Source: Geosiphon pyriformis
Taxonomy: Eukaryota > Glomeromycota > Glomeromycetes > Archaeosporales > Geosiphonaceae
NCBI GenBank assembly: GCA_016748015.1
Contig: JAAOMT010000098.1
Location: 325,635-389,634, forward strand
Direction of reading: 5' to 3'
Length of the DNA stretch: 64,000 bases
Part shown: positions 34,053 to 45,404 of the stretch, piece after piece
Numbering within the stretch: the first letter of the stretch is position 1
Layout: the number at the start of each line of letters is the position of its first letter
Translations under genes and position numbers: made by a program
The notes under the pieces: generated by a model
Databases searched by the model: none
What the model was told of the DNA's origin: nothing
Seen by the model: the letters and a program-made list of their open reading frames with translations, nothing else

Positions 34053-34681
34053 ATAAAAATATCAGATTATATTCACACTATAGCTCAACAATTATTCCAG
34101 GTCTTAAGTTAACAATCTTTAGACATGGAAATTATCATTAACAACCAAACAATTTGCTATCAAAACACCAAAAAAAAGACAAAGAATACACCATATTAGC
34201 AGTTACCAAAAAATGATAAAAACTGGTCAGATAACATAATAAAAAAAGTAAAGAACACTTTTGTGAAAATATCTATTATGGCACCAACAGAAAAACTTAC
34301 AAAAGAGAATTGGAAGCAATGGACAAAGCAACTTCTAATATCATACTGCTACTACCAGTTAAGTTGGATATTCAGGAATTGTATATTGACAAATCTAAGA
34401 AAGTATTTAACCAAAACATAATACAGCAAATTGAAGAATTTATTGGAAAAAAGATGAACTCAACATTACATGTGAGAACAATTTATTGACTGCACAACAT
34501 ATTTTAGAACTATCTAGAAATACTGTTACACTTTGACATAAAAACCATAACTATTAACCAATGAGAAAGAATGAACAATACACAAGTAGAAGATGTGAGG
34601 AACAGAGTCAAACAAACAATACTTGAAAAAGAAGTATTAGAATTAATTCAAAACGAAGATTTCGACAGAGCTCAATATTAA
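34053..34681 (+). pseudogene. 3' ORF (ORF3) of E4, broken
   Basis: Start equivalent ATA at 34053 (ATG in EB), terminal TAA at 34679-34681 in the conserved CAATATTAA context, then the polypurine tract. Shares segments QIEEFIGKKMNSTLH, EDVRNRVKQTILEKEVLELIQ and FDRAQY with EB. Unknown function. Confidence 0.55.
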
Positions 34682-34695
34682 AAAGAAGGAGATAA

Positions 34696-35502
34696 TATTA
34701 CTCATAAAAAAAGAAAACAGATATAGAAAAATAGTAGACCAATAAGCAATTAGTAGTCAGCATGTGAGCACATTGCTCAGCAATGTGGAGCGATGTCAAG
34801 AAGATATAACATATTGCTTAGCAATGTGAGCATTGTTTGAGAAATTATAGCACATTGTTCAAGAATGTGAGTGATTTTATAGAACCCAAGTTATGTATAT
34901 ATAGCAGTAGTGCTAGAAGTAGAAAGAACAGAATCTTTTAGTTAAAAATCTTCCATTCAAAAATATTAAATAAATAAATCATTCACCATTCAAATTTACT
35001 CTCCACTATCAACACTTTATGTTAATAGTAATTGCTACTTAACCTACTCTGAAACAATAGCTCTTAATCACAGCTATTAATGGATACTAAACTTGTATAT
35101 TGTCTTGGTTCATTTCTTTATTTTCTTTTATTTTCTTTTCTTTTTTTGATTTTATTGCTGTATACTAATGGATAAAAGATTAAAGCACTGAGTAATTGAC
35201 ATCACAGATAGCCTGGTAAAAGACCCAGAAATAAGGGTAAAATTATATATATATTAACAGATAGCTTATCAGAAAGGCATGACTGTCAGAATAAGCTGGC
35301 CACCAAGCTGAAGACAGAAATTGGAAACACAACTCACCAACCAACTACATCATCATTGAATCTTTGCTCATTATACAAAGGACTTAACTTTAAAACCTTC
35401 AGATACAACCATTGCACCAGTATTACCAGCATTATCAAGATATTGAGCACCAAGTTATGGATTTGTTATTTGATTTGAGATTCCAAATAATCATTTGTAA
35501 CA
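34696..35502 (+). repeat. 3' LTR of E4 (807 bp, U3 type I)
   Basis: Starts TATTACTCATAAAA and ends TTTGTAACA. CCAAT at 34739-34743, U3 array about 34765-34880, TATA at 34896-34904, T/C tract about 35113-35150. It ends exactly where LINE LA ORF2 resumes, with TTGG (35503-35506) as the target copy. Confidence 0.92.
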
Positions 35503-35873
35503 TTGGTTTCAGTAGAAACACCAACATATAAACTTAAAATCACAATTGACAGCTTGTCTTTAAAAAGGAGCTGAATAAAAACAAGATAACCAAGGATTTT
35601 TTCAACCTTAGAAACATGATGTACAAAAGAATTGTTCATAATAATTGTTACCTCAGCACCAAGAAATTCTTTGTCTAAGCCAGACAAAAATATCCTTAAT
35701 CCTTTAAACTTGTTTATGATCTATGATCTAATACCAGACCTTAACTTTATTTTCATAACAATAGAAATCATATTTCCCAATTTTATATGTTAATAAACAA
35801 TGTCTTTCTACTTGGCAGAAATATTGAGATCCTAAACATTATATATAGCAAATTTTTACACCAAATTTGTTAT
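35503..35873 (-). pseudogene. LINE LA ORF2, N-terminal endonuclease part
   Basis: First ~120 codons of ORF2 on the minus strand; the stretch 35687 to about 35510 is open and matches LB and LD (GxxVTIIMN, HHVSKVEKILG, LSLYVG). The start position is mutated: the ATGA that joins ORF1 and ORF2 in the other copies is ATAA at 35873-35870. It is cut at 35503 by E4's 3' LTR. Confidence 0.8.
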
Positions 35874-37655
35874 TGAGAAGAATGAGCAACAAAAACCAAA
35901 CCAACATTGTCTACTTTGGCCAATAAGCCCATAATTATAACTGACAGATTGTTTAAAATGTTTTCCAATTTTAAGATAACTAAAAGATCAAAAACTACTG
36001 CTCTTATAATAGTTTTATCACTAGTAGTCATATTCAAACTCTTACTCATTACTATATTTACTTCTTAATTTTGTAATAAAGAGATCATCAATAGTTGACA
36101 TCCAAAGCTAAGCTGAGAAATCATTGGTTTAAGTGTGTCTAATTTCTTAGCCAACTTATCAATGTATTTTGTGAAACTGGCAAGACTATTCTCAAGAATA
36201 ACAAATCTATTATTTAATTTTATAGATATCAGCAGAGTAGATTTTATTTTCAAAGAGAAACCAGAATTAACCAAGTTATTTCATACAAGAAGAGGAGAAA
36301 AAGATGACTTACCAACAATCTTGGCCCAAAAAACACCACCAAAAAAAACAAAATGGGCAATTGGTACTGAATATTTAGTATAAATGAATGCCAGCCTGTT
36401 TTTATTACTCTTTAACAGCACTTTACAGAATGGGCTATCAGAAAAAGCCTTCTTATTTACAAAACAGTCTAATAAAATATGATTCAACTTCTCATACTTA
36501 ACACACTTTGCCAAACTTAAATAAAACCAGCACAAATTGGTATCTTTTAAAACAGATATGGTTTCCATAACAGTATTTAACAACTCAACCGAATTAAAAC
36601 AAATAACAATGCATCTGATCTGGACATATATAACAAAGTGATAATCAATGACACATGTTTTCTCACTTACAGAACCAATAAAGTCTCAGATGTTATGAGT
36701 ATTGGTGCTTATTAGTAGTATATAGAATAGCATTCTATGCTGATCTTTTGTATCTCATGATTCCTTGTCTAAATTTGTTTTAGCTATTCACATGGCATCT
36801 TTTTTAATCAAAATAGACTATCTAGAAGTGACCAAATTAACATGATCAATTTGTTCAAAATCTACTACAGTCTTTTGCCAAAAACTAATCAATTACATCT
36901 TAATTGATTTAATTATATCAAATTCAGATAGTACAGCATGCACAGTCTCAGCTAAAATACCAATTGAGATTTTTTTTAACACTACAGCCTGATCTGAATG
37001 TCCAATATATTTTTTGAGATTGATGTTTACCATAATCATTACTGCCTTTGTCATATTAGAAGCTTGAGCCAAGCTAAATTTGGAAATAAATATAGCTCTA
37101 ATGATTTCAGCAAATTTTGAGAGAATAGAGGTCTCCCTAAAACCATTGATTTTTGAAAACATTCTCTTGATTACTATTAGTTTTTCTTAAGAAGAATTTC
37201 CAATTATCTTATTTAAACTAATATTCAAAGCAAATGATTTTTTAACAGAAACATTAACCAAATTTTTCAAAAGAGAAAAAATGTCAGAGAAATGTCTAAT
37301 AGGATATCATTATTATTATTACCCAAGAAATTAATCTTTTCTAAAGTCTTTTTTAAAGCTTTTTTGGTCTGTATATATAATTCTTTGGATGTTTGATTAA
37401 AATTTTCATCATTAAAAGCATTACCTTTACTATAGTCAAAACTGGTTTCCTTAATTAGACACTTCTCTTTCATGTTAATATTATCTGACTTAGTGGTATT
37501 ACCAGTTTTAAAACTCCATAAATAACCACCTAATTCTTTAAAAAAAACTTTTCTATTACCAATACTATTCTCTAAAGTACTTTCTCTTTTTTTTTTCTAG
37601 ATACAGCGAAATTGATACTAATACCAGAGCCAAAATCTTTGAAAGCTTTTTTCAT
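35870..37655 (-). pseudogene. LINE LA ORF1, broken
   Basis: Putative RNA-binding protein of the LINE. The ATG at 37655-37653 begins a basic N-terminus (Lys/Arg-rich run KKKRK). The RRM-like region lies about 36980-36840. In the zinc knuckle (about 36520-36475) the second Cys reads Tyr. The TAA at 35872-35870 corresponds to the TGA stop of the other copies. At least two frame changes occur between 37655 and 37162; from 37162 to the end the frame is constant but contains stops. Confidence 0.75.
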
Positions 37656-37760
37656 GATAACAATATTAGGGCCAATAGTAATTTCATAATTAAGCAAAAA
37701 CAGTTTGGATGTATTGTACTAAATTGTAAAAAACTTCTTTCAAAAAAACTTTTTAACTCT

Positions 37761-38401
37761 TTTTTGAGAATTTGGGATAAAAAAAAGAAAGAATAAAACT
37801 TACACTAAATATAACAAATATATAATAAATAATTAATTTATAAATTAATACTATTAATTAATAAAATTAAGAATTTTATTAAATTTAAAAATTTTGGTAA
37901 TTAAGTTTTTTGTATAATAAATATAGATTTAAGTGATAATAATTAACAACATTTAGTATTAAATTTTTTTGGCATAATAATTTGTTTATTCTAGTATTTT
38001 TTATTTTTTTAATAAATAATTTAATTATTAATAAGTTAATCATAAATTTATTTTTATATTTTTTACCAAACAATTTTTAATCTTGTAATTTTAAAATTTT
38101 TTTTAATTAATTAATTTATTAAATAATAATACAAAAATAAATAAATAAAAAGTTAATATTTTGTTAATAATTATAATTAAAAACTATTGTTTTAATATTA
38201 TAAATAAATCTAGTTATAATAATTTGTTACATAAAACAACTTTAAAAATAGCTTTAATTAAGATTAGAAATTTTATTAAATTTTAAAAAAATAATATATA
38301 ATAATAATATGTATTATTTATTTTTATTAGACAAATTAAAGTTAAATTATTAATTTTACTAAAAATAAATACAATATTTAATTATTCAATCTAAAAAAAA
38401 A
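37761..38401. other. A+T-rich spacer between LINEs LA and LB
   Basis: About 640 bp of nearly pure A/T with long A and T runs and no open frame or motif that I can support. The 37885-38073 open stretch is compositional. It separates the 5' end of LA (minus) from the 5' end of LB (plus), so the two LINEs are head to head. Confidence 0.7.
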
Positions 38402-38526
38402 CTCTTTCTTTCATTGGTCCCCTGATCACAACAAAAGCATTGAGTCGTCACTAAAATAGCCTTCCTTTTCCCTTTTCTCTTCACCTTTCTTCAGTTATTT
38501 CTTCAAACATTCCCCTTTTTGTTGCT
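38402..38526 (+). promoter_or_regulatory. LINE LB 5' UTR
   Basis: 125 bp, pyrimidine-rich, marked break from the A/T spacer. It aligns with 61362-61486 upstream of LINE LD (shared blocks CTTTCTxTCATxxxTC, CAAAAGCA, TCATTTCTTCxAA). Such 5' UTRs usually hold the internal Pol II promoter; that is inference here. Confidence 0.6.
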
Positions 38527-40482
38527 ATGGAACCAGTGAGCTTTGCTGCTGGTAGTTCTGGGTCTGTTTTGACTGGGTTGGGGACCTGGTCTAGTGTCAA
38601 AAATAAGTGTTCGGTCGGTCCTCATTCTCGTGGTGTGTCCTATAAGAAGCCGAAGAAACCTGTGACAGTTGACGGATTGGTGGAGTTGTCTGTTGGTGTC
38701 TCAAACATTATGGATGAAAGTGGTAATGGACCTAACATTGAACAATCGTGGGCTCGCAAAGTCAACAGCAAAGTGGACAGTATGAGTGGCATCTCGGACT
38801 TGGATAACATGGAAAACGTCGTCACTGAGGAAACTTGCTATGCAGAGTCAGATGTTTTGGGTTTGAACGACAACATGAATGATGCCACGCCAAGAAAGAT
38901 GCGTACCTGCACCTATGTTCTAAACAATAAGCCGCCACCTCTATCTTTCAACATTCCAAGTGATGGTAAGGATACTTTGCCTCTCCCGAGTCCCAAATTT
39001 TATGGATTCAATTGCCTTCCTCCAATTGGGTCACGTGCACCAGAGAAATGGAATTTTAATTTGTCAAAATTGTTTGCATTAGATATTGAGCTATCTGCTG
39101 TTCCTGACAAAACTAATATTGATAAATTGATCAGTTTGAAAAAAAATTTTTATCACGTTGATGGGTTTGGGGGAGTCTCAACTCCCTCAAAATTCCCAGG
39201 AATCATCAGATTTTCATTTACATCTGAAATTAGTTTGAATAAGGCTAGAGAATTGGCAATAAGTGAGAAAATTTTAGTCAATGATAATCTGAGAAAATTA
39301 AGTGTCTGTTCAGATCGGGAAGTGATAGTCAAGGAGATCCCAGTGGATCTTCCCAAATTGGCAGTGGAGTCAGTTTTTTCCAAATTTGGCAAGATTGTTT
39401 TAATCAAAATGCAGCTGATTGGTCTCTGGCAAAAGACCTTGGTCGAATTTGAGTTATCTGAAGTAACTAGTCTGGTTGCTTCTAAATGGTCGGTCTTCAT
39501 GGAAAAAGATTCAGTGTGTGTGGTTTTGGCAATCAATGATAAACAAACGTGGGTATTGAAAGATCAGCATCAGGCTTTGCTTTATACTCTTCCGGTTGGC
39601 ACCAATGTTCATGACCTCTCCAATTTGTTGGAATCGTATGGTAAGAAGACTTGTTACATTGGCCGTAATCTTAATTCGTATGTTTGTGATAGATGTGCTG
39701 TAATTTGTTTTGGTGATGAGGCGTCCAAGTTGGCTGCTATTGGTACAATTCCAGTTTTCAAAGGTGTAAGTTTGCGTTGGGTTGGTCTCTCTTTGGCCAG
39801 TTGCACTTGTTGTAAATGATATAGTCATGTTATGGTTGACTGTTCTTTGGGTGAGAATTCTGGTGCTTGTGAGAAGAGGGTGGTTTCTGATCAAGATTGG
39901 GTTCATCTGGCTGGAATATATAAGAAAAAGTTGGCTTCTATTGCTTGTCCAGTCTCATTTAGTGGTAAAACATGGGCCCAAGTTGCTGGTGGCTCTTCTT
40001 CTCGTGTGGTCCCCTCTGGTTTGGTTGGTGCTGATTTGCGTTCTGATTTGGTTCCCCCTTCAGTGACTACTGGTTCTCTTATCGTTTTTTATTTGAATGA
40101 TCGGCTGGTAATTTTGAAGTGCTTTTTGGAGCTTTTGACTGACCATGTTTCTAGCATTTTGGTTTGATTGGATTCCATTGGTTTGGTTCCTGCGGCGACC
40201 TCATCTCTGGGCTCTTCTCTTGCTGTGTCTGAGACTTTGTCTTCAGATGTAGATTCTGATATGGTTGTGGATACTGTTTTGGTCTCATCTGGTACTCCTC
40301 CCTCCATCAGTCATAATGCTGTTGTTAAGCTTAGCTCTAGTAGTTCCAAGATTTTCACTGCCAAAGTGGGTGGTTTGGAAACAAAATTGATTGCTTTAGA
40401 GACCTTAGTTGGTTCAGTTTTGGATAAGTTAAATATTCTGTGCTCTGGTTCGGATTTGTCAGTTTCTCTGTTTTCTCAATGA
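38527..40482 (+). pseudogene. LINE LB ORF1 (RRM-like + CCHC), two in-frame stops
   Basis: 651 codons in one frame. Start ATG at 38527 gives a Gly/Ser-rich N-terminus shared with LD. Residues ~110-220 are acidic/Pro-rich; the RRM-like region is ~266-345 (VIVKEIPVDLP, SKFGKIVLIKMQL, KTLVEFE). A zinc knuckle lies at residues 426-439 (39802-39843, C-x2-C-x4-H-x4-C). TGA at 39817-39819 falls inside the knuckle and a second TGA lies at 40165-40167. The C-terminal ~200 residues are Ser/Val/Leu-rich with a coiled-coil-like end (SSKIFTAKVGGLETKLIALETLVGSVL). Role: RNA-binding partner in the LINE RNP (known for ORF1 proteins). The stop TGA overlaps the ORF2 ATG. Confidence 0.85.
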
Positions 40483-43400
40483 TTCACTTTATTTGGAATA
40501 TTGTCACGTGTAATGTCAAAGGTATAAACAATTGTGCGAAGCAGGCAGACATTATACAATGACATAAGGATGTGAACAATCTGGTCTCTATTGTTACTGA
40601 AACAAAGTTAAGGGGTGTGATTCGTCTGTGGATTGCCGATAAGTTCAATGGCATTTGTGTCTTTACTTCTGGTCTGAATTCTGGTTACATGGGTTCTGGT
40701 ATTGCAATAATTATAGACTCTTCTTTGGTAAAGCATGTGTGCAAGATTTCGGAGGTCTCTGGTCAGCTGTTATCAATAAGGCTGCTCTTTGAGAATAAAC
40801 TTTCTGTGTCTATTTTGGGGCTGTATGCTGGTGCGTCTTCAGTGGTTCGGTTTTTTCAGGCTAGTGATATCAATTCTCTCGTTGCCAAAGTGGTAAATGA
40901 GACTTCTTTTGTCATTCTTGGTGGCGATTTCAATGAAGATGGATCTCATAAATGTGCCAGTTTTAGGAAGTGTTTTGATTTGGGTCTAGTCAACTCTCTG
41001 AGTGGAAGTGCTTTTGTGAAGTCACTAACATGGTGCAATTCTCGTGGTGTTGCCAAAACAATTGATTACGTGTTGGTTTCTTCTAGTCTAGTGAATGCGA
41101 TTATAGATCGTGGTATGGTGGGTGTCGAGGATTTTTTTGATACTGATCATAGGGCTGTTTCAGTTTCTGTGAGTTTGGGTGGTTTGTTGGATGTGCAGCT
41201 ACTGTTTCTGCACAAACAGGCCAACAAAAATTGTTGGAAGTTTGATGTCAAAAATACTAGTGAAGGGAAGTGATTGGAGTTTAAGAATGCTACAGCTGCT
41301 AATGCCTCTATGCTTTCAGATGCATTTGTTGCAGCTATGAAGTTTTTGGATAAGGATGCAATGTGGGATGTTGTTTGCAGGATATTGATTCTCTCGGCTG
41401 GTGGGACATTCAGAAAAAAATAGTTCAAGGGTTATAATAGTGTTTTCAATAAGATTTCTTCTAAGTTTCATAGACTGGAGCTGCTTGTGTCTAAGCTGGT
41501 TAAGGCCTCTTGTCTGAATTTTGGTGGGAATTTTGCTTCTTTGTTAAATACATGGGACAGACTTGACTCGGTTGGTGTCTCGCCAGTGAAGTCTCTCTTT
41601 CTTTTGGGTTCTGGTTTTGATGCTATTCGCTCTGAACTGGCTAAGGCAAGGAAAATTTACCACTCTTTGAAGATGATGAAGTCTAAGCGTGCTGAGGAAT
41701 CTCGTATTAGGCAGGTTATTAAGAGAAAGATAGAGAGTTTTGAAGTGGACAAGGGGTGTACCATCAGAAGTGTTCTGGAGCGTCTTTTCCATAAGGTGGT
41801 ACTTGACCACTTAGTCACAGGTGATGAGTTGGTCCTGGAGCTGGATTTGGTTAAATCTAAAGTCGATGAGATCATGGAAGGATGGACTAGGAAGTGTGTG
41901 GTGATGCAGGATATTTCTAATGACTGGGTGCGCCAATTTCAGTCTTTGAACTATGTCTTTGATGATGCCTTCTCTGAAGTAATGTGTTCAATTGGTTTTG
42001 ATGAGTTGTTTGCTATTGTCTCTAATTTGTCTGATGGTAAGGCGGCTGGTCTTTCTGGTATCCCCAATGAGTTGTGGAAACACTGTGATAAAAAGGTTTT
42101 GGATATGCTCTTGTTATTGCTGAATTTTTGTTTGGAACATGAATCTGTACCTGAACCTTGGAAGGAAGCTTGGGTGTCAATGATTCCTAAACCGTATGAA
42201 TTGGAGAGAGTTCTTACGAATACCCATCCTATTGTATTGATTAAAACGGTTCACAAGATTCTTTCCAAGATTCTGTCAGACAGAATTTCTTTGGTCTGCA
42301 GCAGATTTGATGTTCTGCGTGGGAACAATTTCTCTGTATTAAAGGATATAATGACACAATCACCTATTTTCACCGTTAGTTCTGTGGTGGAAGATGCATT
42401 GGAAAAGGGCCGGGAACTGTGGCTGGTTTTGCAAGATATGTGAAAAGCATATGATTCTGTTGGCTGGGTGCATCTCAGGAGAAGTTTGGTTAGAATTAAG
42501 ATGTGTGACAGGTTTATTAGATTTTTTGACAACATTCACAATGGTCGCACCAACAGGGTGATGACAGATTTTGGTTTAACTGATAGTTACTGTGTTCACA
42601 ATAGTCTGGACCAAGGGGAGGTTTTTTCGCCGCTTCTTTGGTGCATATTTTATGATTCGCTTTTGTGTGAAGTCAAACGACAGGAAAGTGTGTATGGTTA
42701 CAAGTTGAACTCTCATTTTATCTCCAAAACTGGCCGGGTGGAGCCTCAGGCCAGGCTGACATCATTTTTGGCTGCTGGTGCTTTTGTTGATGATACAATC
42801 TAAATTGGTGATAGCCAGGCTGCTACGCAGCACATCCTCAATGTTGCTAGTGAATTTTTTAGGATTAATAACATTTCAATTAACAATGACAAGACTGTAG
42901 CCATCCCTATCAACAGCCAGATTGCGAATCCTTCTTTGACTATTAATGGCTCGCCTATTTCTATTGCCAAGAAGGGTGAGGCTCATCAATATCTGGGTAT
43001 TTTTTTGTCTTCTGAAGGTCTTTGGAAGCCCAGTCTAGCTAAAGCTCACTCGAACATTCAGTTCCTTGTTAATCTTGTTCTAAGAAAGGCGATCTCGGAT
43101 AAACAATTCGCATATTTGGCTTTTGCTGTTCTTTTGCCTATCATTAGCTACAAAACTCAGTTCAGCTTTATTCCTGTTAGTGTGTGTAATAAGTGAGACT
43201 CTATGGTTCACAGATGCTTAAAGTTCAAGTCTGGGCTACCTCTTGACTTCTCCAATGATGCGGTTTATCATCTGTCTTTGTACAATTTTAAAACTTTTGA
43301 ACAGATTCAAGCTGAGAGTAAATTGGCTGCTGTTTTGGCTTTTGCAAATTCAGTTGGTATTTTGGGTTATTTGTTTTCTCACAGGTCTCATGATCTTCAG

Positions 43401-45170
43401 GCTCTCAGTTGGCATCCCTGTCACCCTTTGGCATTTCCAGCTCATGTTTGTGTCAGTTCCTCAAACAACTTTCTGTCAGGTGTGGTTTGTATTTTTTCTG
43501 GGTGTGACTTATCTTTGGGCAACTCTCTGACCAGCACTTTTCATCTCCGGGGTGGCACTCCTATGTCTATTGTTTTGGATGAGTTCAGGTTTCTCAGATG
43601 TGTCCCTTCACTCAAGTGCTATGGTATCGCTTTCGTGGAACAGCTTTGTAACAAACATGGTGTTGCTTTCAGTTGGAAGACCTTCAAACGTTGGAAGAGA
43701 CTGGATCCCCGTGGCTCAGTTTCTGTCTGGTTTGATATTTCTATTCGGTTTCTTGGTAGTATTATTTCTTCTTCTGTGTGCTCCTTCCCTGTAGGTAGTC
43801 ACGCTTATCCTGATATTTGTCTTTCTCATAATTTTGGCATTGTTTGTGACAATTTGTTGGACATTGATGCTGCTGTTCACCTCTCTGTATATACGGATGA
43901 GTCTCTAAGTGGTTTGGGTACTGTTGGTATGAGGGCTGGTGCTGCTGTTTTCTTTGAGAACATTGATTTGGGGTTGGGTGTGAAGGTGTCTGGTTTGGTT
44001 TCTTCTACGTTTACGGAGTTGTAGGCCATTGCTTTGGCTCTCGAGTGTGTTCCCTCTTTTCATTTAGTGGATTTGTTCTCAGACAGCCAGGCTGCTTTGG
44101 ATGCATGCAAATCCGAATTCCTACTAATTTGGCTGGACTTCAGGAATCGTTGTTGGGTTGAGTGCCACCACATTGCTAATGTCATTTGTGATAAAAATTT
44201 AGTTGTGAATTGGATCAAAGTGAAAGGTCATTCAGGTGTCTCTGACAACGAGCGTGCTGACTCACTCACGAGAGTCGCTGCTTCATCTTCTTGTTGGTTA
44301 CCACACAGAGTTAATGAACATTTTTTAAGAACTGGTGACTCTGTCATTTCTGGTAATTCAAGACATTTTGATCATGATATTTTCCAGTCGATTCATCAAG
44401 TGTGTTGGGAGGTTGAATCCGGTTTCCGAGTTTTGGTGAATAGTTTACAAGGTGATGTTAATTGGGCCAGGTCTGTTTTGGTGTGGCACCCGGATTCTCA
44501 CATGGCTGCTGGTTTCACTAGTTTGCGTACTGCTGGCTTTCGGACTTATTTCATGAAGGCTCTGCATCATCAGCTTCCTGTCATCGTGCATAAGTGTCTA
44601 TATAATAGGCATTACCCCAGTGTAGTGTGCTTATTCTGTGGTAATGTTGAAGTTTCTGACCATGTTTTTTCCTGCCCCTTTGATGCTGTTGGCCGTGAGC
44701 ATTTGATGGACACTTATGTGGCTGCTTGGGAAGCATGTTTTGGTTTATCTCGTTCTTCTTCGTGTGTTTCACAGTTTCTGTCTACTTATGCTTTGAATTG
44801 TGTGGTTGGGGTGGCACTGTGTAAAAGATTTGTTTTTAATGATTGGTATCATGAATCTGTTTTTGTTTTTAAGGATCCCAGGGTGGCTGCTTGTAACTTG
44901 GTGTCTTTTGTGAGTGAGTTTTGTGCTGCTTTCTGGGATGAAATCTGGCTGGTTTGTGCAAGACATCAGGCTGTGATAGAAAAGGGTGGGCTAATTCCTC
45001 GTGATGGCTCTATTCTTGTCTCTGTTTCTGGTTTTTCTATGGGTCTTTTGGCAGGTGTTGTTAAATTATTAGGGATTGCTGATGCAATTGGCATTCATTT
45101 TGGGTTTCGTAGGTCCTGTTTGTTTTTTTCTGGTGTTTGTAAGGAGATGTCTGTTTGTATAAGTGCATAG
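40479..45170 (+). pseudogene. LINE LB ORF2 (APE-RT-RNase H-Cys/His), seven in-frame stops
   Basis: 1,563 codons in one frame from ATG 40479. Endonuclease ~1-235: CNVKG, VTETKL, GGDFNE, DYVLVSSSLV, DTDHRAVSV. RT: KAAGLSGIPNELWKH near residue 519, DM-stop-KAYDSV at ~655, catalytic FVDDT at 769-773. RNase H: YTDES near 1138, ALEC near 1189, SDSQAALD near 1200, KGHSGVSDNERAD near 1255 (catalytic acids all present). C-terminal CLFC...H...C near 1384. Stops: TGA 40560, TGA 41271, TAG 41421, TGA 42441, TAA 42801, TGA 43194, TAG 44022. Where LC or LA can be compared, the stop replaces Trp or Gln. Catalytic residues are intact, so the copy was competent not long ago. Confidence 0.9.
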
Positions 45171-45312
45171 TGTTGTTCTGACTGGTCTGAGTGGCTGGTC
45201 ACATGTAGAAAAAGCATGATTCACGCCTAGTTTAGATCATTTAATGATGTATTGCACTAGGTAGTGTTTGGGCTTCACTCATTAAACATAATAAAAAAAA
45301 TAAAAAAAAAGT
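45171..45312 (+). other. LINE LB 3' UTR and A-rich tail
   Basis: About 115 bp of unique 3' UTR (GTGGCTGGTCA, CCTAGTTTAGAT and GGGCTTCACTCATTAAA blocks) then an A-rich tail 45282-45310. The same UTR ends LC at 56448-56584, so it is a conserved feature, probably the RT recognition end. Confidence 0.75.
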
Positions 45313-45404
45313 TTTTTTTGAAAAAAGTTTTTACAATTCAGTACAATAAATTTAAACTCTTTTTGCTTGATTATAAGGTCATTGTTGACTGTAGTATTGC
45401 TGTG

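Larger units (their letters stand above)
15434..35502 (+). mobile_element. Ty3/Gypsy element E4, complete but split by EB
   Basis: LTRs at 15434-16239 and 34696-35502 (806 and 807 bp) have the same U3 layout and pair with each other. The internal halves 16240-19926 and 30010-34695 are complementary: the first ends and the second resumes at the equivalent of about 24456 in EB. Target duplication of the host LINE is CTGG (15430-15433) versus TTGG (35503-35506), one transition. Without EB, E4 is about 9,986 bp. All pol frames contain stops, and the RT catalytic pair is lost. Confidence 0.9.
11640..37760 (-). mobile_element. LINE LA (minus), split by E4, 3' truncated
   Basis: A two-ORF non-LTR retrotransposon on the minus strand. 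Its 5' end is near 37760; ORF1 and the start of ORF2 run to 35503; after the 20-kb E4 insertion ORF2 continues from 15433 to about 11640. The reading Thr-Glu-Thr-Arg-Phe-Asp-Gln is restored across the junction when E4 and one target copy are removed. The last ~200 codons and the 3' UTR seen in LB are missing where the sequence meets E3's decayed LTR. Stops, frameshifts and a mutated RT motif show it is dead. Confidence 0.87.
38402..45312 (+). mobile_element. LINE LB, full length, least decayed
   Basis: 5' UTR, ORF1 (38527-40482), ORF2 (40479-45170), 3' UTR and A-rich tail. About 6.9 kb. Composition is much less A/T-biased than its surroundings, and CpG is still present. ORF1 has two and ORF2 seven in-frame stops, but there is no frameshift over 2,200 codons. 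APE endonuclease, RT, RNase H and a C-terminal Cys/His motif place it in the I/Tad-like group of LINEs (inference from domain order). Its tail joins directly to the 5' end of LINE LC. Confidence 0.9.

Noticed and set aside
15434-35502. Three independent tandem Gypsy copies (15-20, 20-29, 30-35 kb)
   Set aside because: The outer halves are complementary, outer LTRs pair by length and U3 layout, and 4-bp target copies fit nesting; a tandem array would not restore the LINE codons.
38640-38825. Minus-strand open frames within LB and LD
   Set aside because: Shadows of ORF1/ORF2, which share motifs with sister copies in the sense frame only.
38527-45170. Possible alternative genetic code (stops read as Gln, Trp or Arg)
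   Set aside because: TAA, TAG and TGA all occur inside frames and at different amino acids, sister copies have normal codons at the same sites, and real ORF ends also use these stops. Mutational decay explains it.
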